Source: Phycisphaerae bacterium (lineage in GTDB: Bacteria > Planctomycetota > Phycisphaerae > Sedimentisphaerales > Anaerobacaceae). Taken from it: DNA of 7,336 nt. The DNA is taken from assembly GCA_030609625.1 (NCBI GenBank), contig JAUWBX010000088.1, positions 1 to 7,336 on the forward strand, written 5' to 3'. Numbering within the stretch: the stretch's first letter is position 1; each line of letters starts with the position of its first letter. Under the pieces are notes generated by a model. That model had not been told where the DNA came from. It made no database searches and saw only the letters and a list, made by a program, of their open reading frames with translations. Position numbers and translations under genes: made by a program. Shown in pieces: positions 6,114-7,336 of the stretch.

Positions 6114-6156
6114 AAAATGGAAGGTTTTCTCACTATGACAAAACCTTCCATTTTTT
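6114..6156 (+). terminator. Strong intrinsic terminator after the lysine-rich gene
   Basis: AAAATGGAAGGTTTT (6114-6128) and AAAACCTTCCATTTT (6140-6154) are perfect 15-bp arms around an 11-base loop, followed by further T residues. It separates the small gene from lysA. Confidence 0.9.
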
Positions 6157-6242
6157 ATTTATATACAGAGCCACAGTTATAGCTCCTTCATAACACCTCT
6201 TAACAATAAAATTATCCCTACAGCTCAGGAACAACTGCCTTC

Positions 6243-6270
6243 TTGCAATCAGCGACCAATTCTTTATACT
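6243..6270 (+). promoter_or_regulatory. Sigma70-type promoter of lysA
   Basis: TTGCAA (6243-6248) and TATACT (6265-6270) are 16 bases apart. Transcription would begin near 6277, leaving a leader of about 57 bases, too short for a lysine riboswitch. Nothing else is evident between the terminator and lysA. Confidence 0.65.
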
Positions 6271-6333
6271 ATTCGTCGATATAGATGGAGTTTTTGGTAA
6301 TTTTCGAGGGCGATTCGCAAAGAGAATAACGAT

Positions 6334-7336
6334 ATGGACTATTTCAATTATAAAAACGGCAGGCTGCTCGCAGAAAATGTAAGTGTTGAGAAAATCGCTG
6401 ACGAGGTCGGCACGCCGGTTTATATCTACAGCAAGGCCACGTTCAAGGAGCATCTGCAAAAGATTCAGCAGGCATACAGCCTGCTCGATACTATTCTTTG
6501 CTATTCCGTCAAGGCCTGCGGTAATATAAATATCCTCAAATTTATGGCCGAGGCAGGCAGTGGATTTGACATTGTCAGCGGCGGGGAATTGTATCGCGTT
6601 TTGCAGGCCGGGGGCGAACCATTAAAAATCGTCTATGCCGGCGTCGGTAAAACCGATACCGAAATCATCGAAGCACTCAACGCCGACATCGGCTATTTCA
6701 ATATCGAATCAGAAGCAGAGCTGGAAAACCTGATTCGATTAGCAAAACAAAAAGGCAAACAACCCAAAGCTGCTCTGCGTGTCAATCCGGATGTTGCCTA
6801 TAAAACTCATGCCTTCCTGACCACAGGTAAAAAAGAAACAAAATTCGGCGTCGATATCGAGCGGGCATTGAAAGTCTTTGCTGATTACGACGACAATGCG
6901 GCGGTGAACCTCTGTGCGATTCATGTCCATTTAGGTACCGGCGGCAAAAAGATTGCCCCGTACGTTGAAGCTGTTGAAAAAATCCTGCCGCTCATTGACC
7001 AGCTCCGCAGCAAAGGCCACACTATCGAAGCTCTTGACTTAGGCGGGGGCTACGGCGCCGACTACGAGTCCGACACCGTACCTTCAGCAGCAGAGTACGC
7101 AGCAGGCATCGTTCCGCTGCTGAAAGACAAGAACCTTAAACTCATTTTAGAGCCGGGCAAAAGCATTTGTGCCAACGCAGGAATAATGCTTACTCGCGTG
7201 CTTTATATCAAACACGGCGGCAGGAAGAAATTCGTTATTGTCGATGCGGGGATGAACGATTTGATTCGTCCATTGTTGTATGATGCGTTCCATTTCATCT
7301 GGCCTGTAAAGGTGTCTGGAAAGTTTGTTCCCAGCC
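6334..7336 (+). CDS. lysA: Diaminopimelate decarboxylase (partial, 3' end off the right edge)
   Basis: 334 codons are present of a family usually near 415. LysA removes CO2 from meso-diaminopimelate to give lysine, the last step of that pathway, using PLP in the cytoplasm. It is a fold-III (alanine-racemase-like) barrel enzyme. YSVKAC (57-62) holds the PLP lysine K60; FDIVSGGELYR follows. HVHLGTG (197-203), GGGYG (237-241) for the PLP phosphate, LEPGKS (272-277) and DAGMNDLIRP (304-313) are in the expected order. The C-terminal CESxD motif that completes the partner active site would lie beyond the edge. Departures from the usual text are C62 for Asn after VKA, T in HLGT for Ser, and Lys for Arg in EPGR. 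The ATG at 6334 gives a normal N-terminus. The only Shine-Dalgarno candidate is a weak AGAG at 6321-6324. It has its own promoter at 6243-6270. Confidence 0.96.
   Translation, partial: MDYFNYKNGRLLAENVSVEKIADEVGTPVYIYSKATFKEHLQKIQQAYSLLDTILCYSVKACGNINILKFMAEAGSGFDIVSGGELYRVLQAGGEPLKIVYAGVGKTDTEIIEALNADIGYFNIESEAELENLIRLAKQKGKQPKAALRVNPDVAYKTHAFLTTGKKETKFGVDIERALKVFADYDDNAAVNLCAIHVHLGTGGKKIAPYVEAVEKILPLIDQLRSKGHTIEALDLGGGYGADYESDTVPSAAEYAAGIVPLLKDKNLKLILEPGKSICANAGIMLTRVLYIKHGGRKKFVIVDAGMNDLIRPLLYDAFHFIWPVKVSGKFVPS

Noticed and set aside
6277..6333. Lysine riboswitch (L box) ahead of lysA
   Set aside because: The leader after the predicted start is only about 57 bases and lacks the long multi-helix core; the preceding hairpin at 6114-6154 is a simple terminator upstream of the promoter.
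6133..6459. 108-codon minus-strand frame upstream of and overlapping lysA
   Set aside because: It overlaps the lysA promoter and start, has no motif, and begins inside the lysA coding region.

Overview
The window looks like part of a bacterial chromosome, most likely from Planctomycetota and perhaps the Phycisphaerae. This is inferred, not proven. The reasons are: a secreted methyltransferase-plus-PQQ-type beta-propeller protein of a style common in that phylum; a diaminopimelate decarboxylase with SVKAC at the PLP lysine; a tiny histone-tail-like lysine/alanine protein; and housekeeping genes standing singly with long gaps between them.

Left part (1-4366): two divergent genes for exported proteins share a 337-base control region. 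On the minus strand is a partial gene, running off the left edge, for a signal-peptide protein with a SAM-methyltransferase-like domain followed by a beta-propeller. On the plus strand is a 739-residue secreted protein that resembles retaining TIM-barrel glycosidases of the GH101/GH129 or DUF5696 type. The gap holds a good sigma70 promoter for the minus gene, a perfect -10 box for the plus gene, a perfect 12-base palindrome, and a 12-base motif found once near each promoter (11 of 12 bases shared). The layout suggests co-regulated export of a glycan-degrading enzyme and a partner protein.

Middle part (4367-5353): a tRNA-Ala(GGC) gene with its own promoter lies on the minus strand only 25 bases from the end of the glycosidase gene. 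Next comes a relic that reads as two pieces of the C-terminal half of the hydrogenase maturation GTPase HypB. It is followed by nadD (NAD biosynthesis) on the minus strand, whose stop codon lies inside its own terminator hairpin.

Right part (5354-7336): an AT-rich gap of 534 bases leads to a 39-residue, 26-lysine protein with an almost ideal Shine-Dalgarno sequence. A more GC-rich stretch with several possible stem-loops follows, then a strong 15-bp terminator hairpin. A clear sigma70 promoter then drives lysA, the last step of lysine biosynthesis, which is cut off by the right edge. Apart from the divergent pair, the genes look individually transcribed and not part of one operon.
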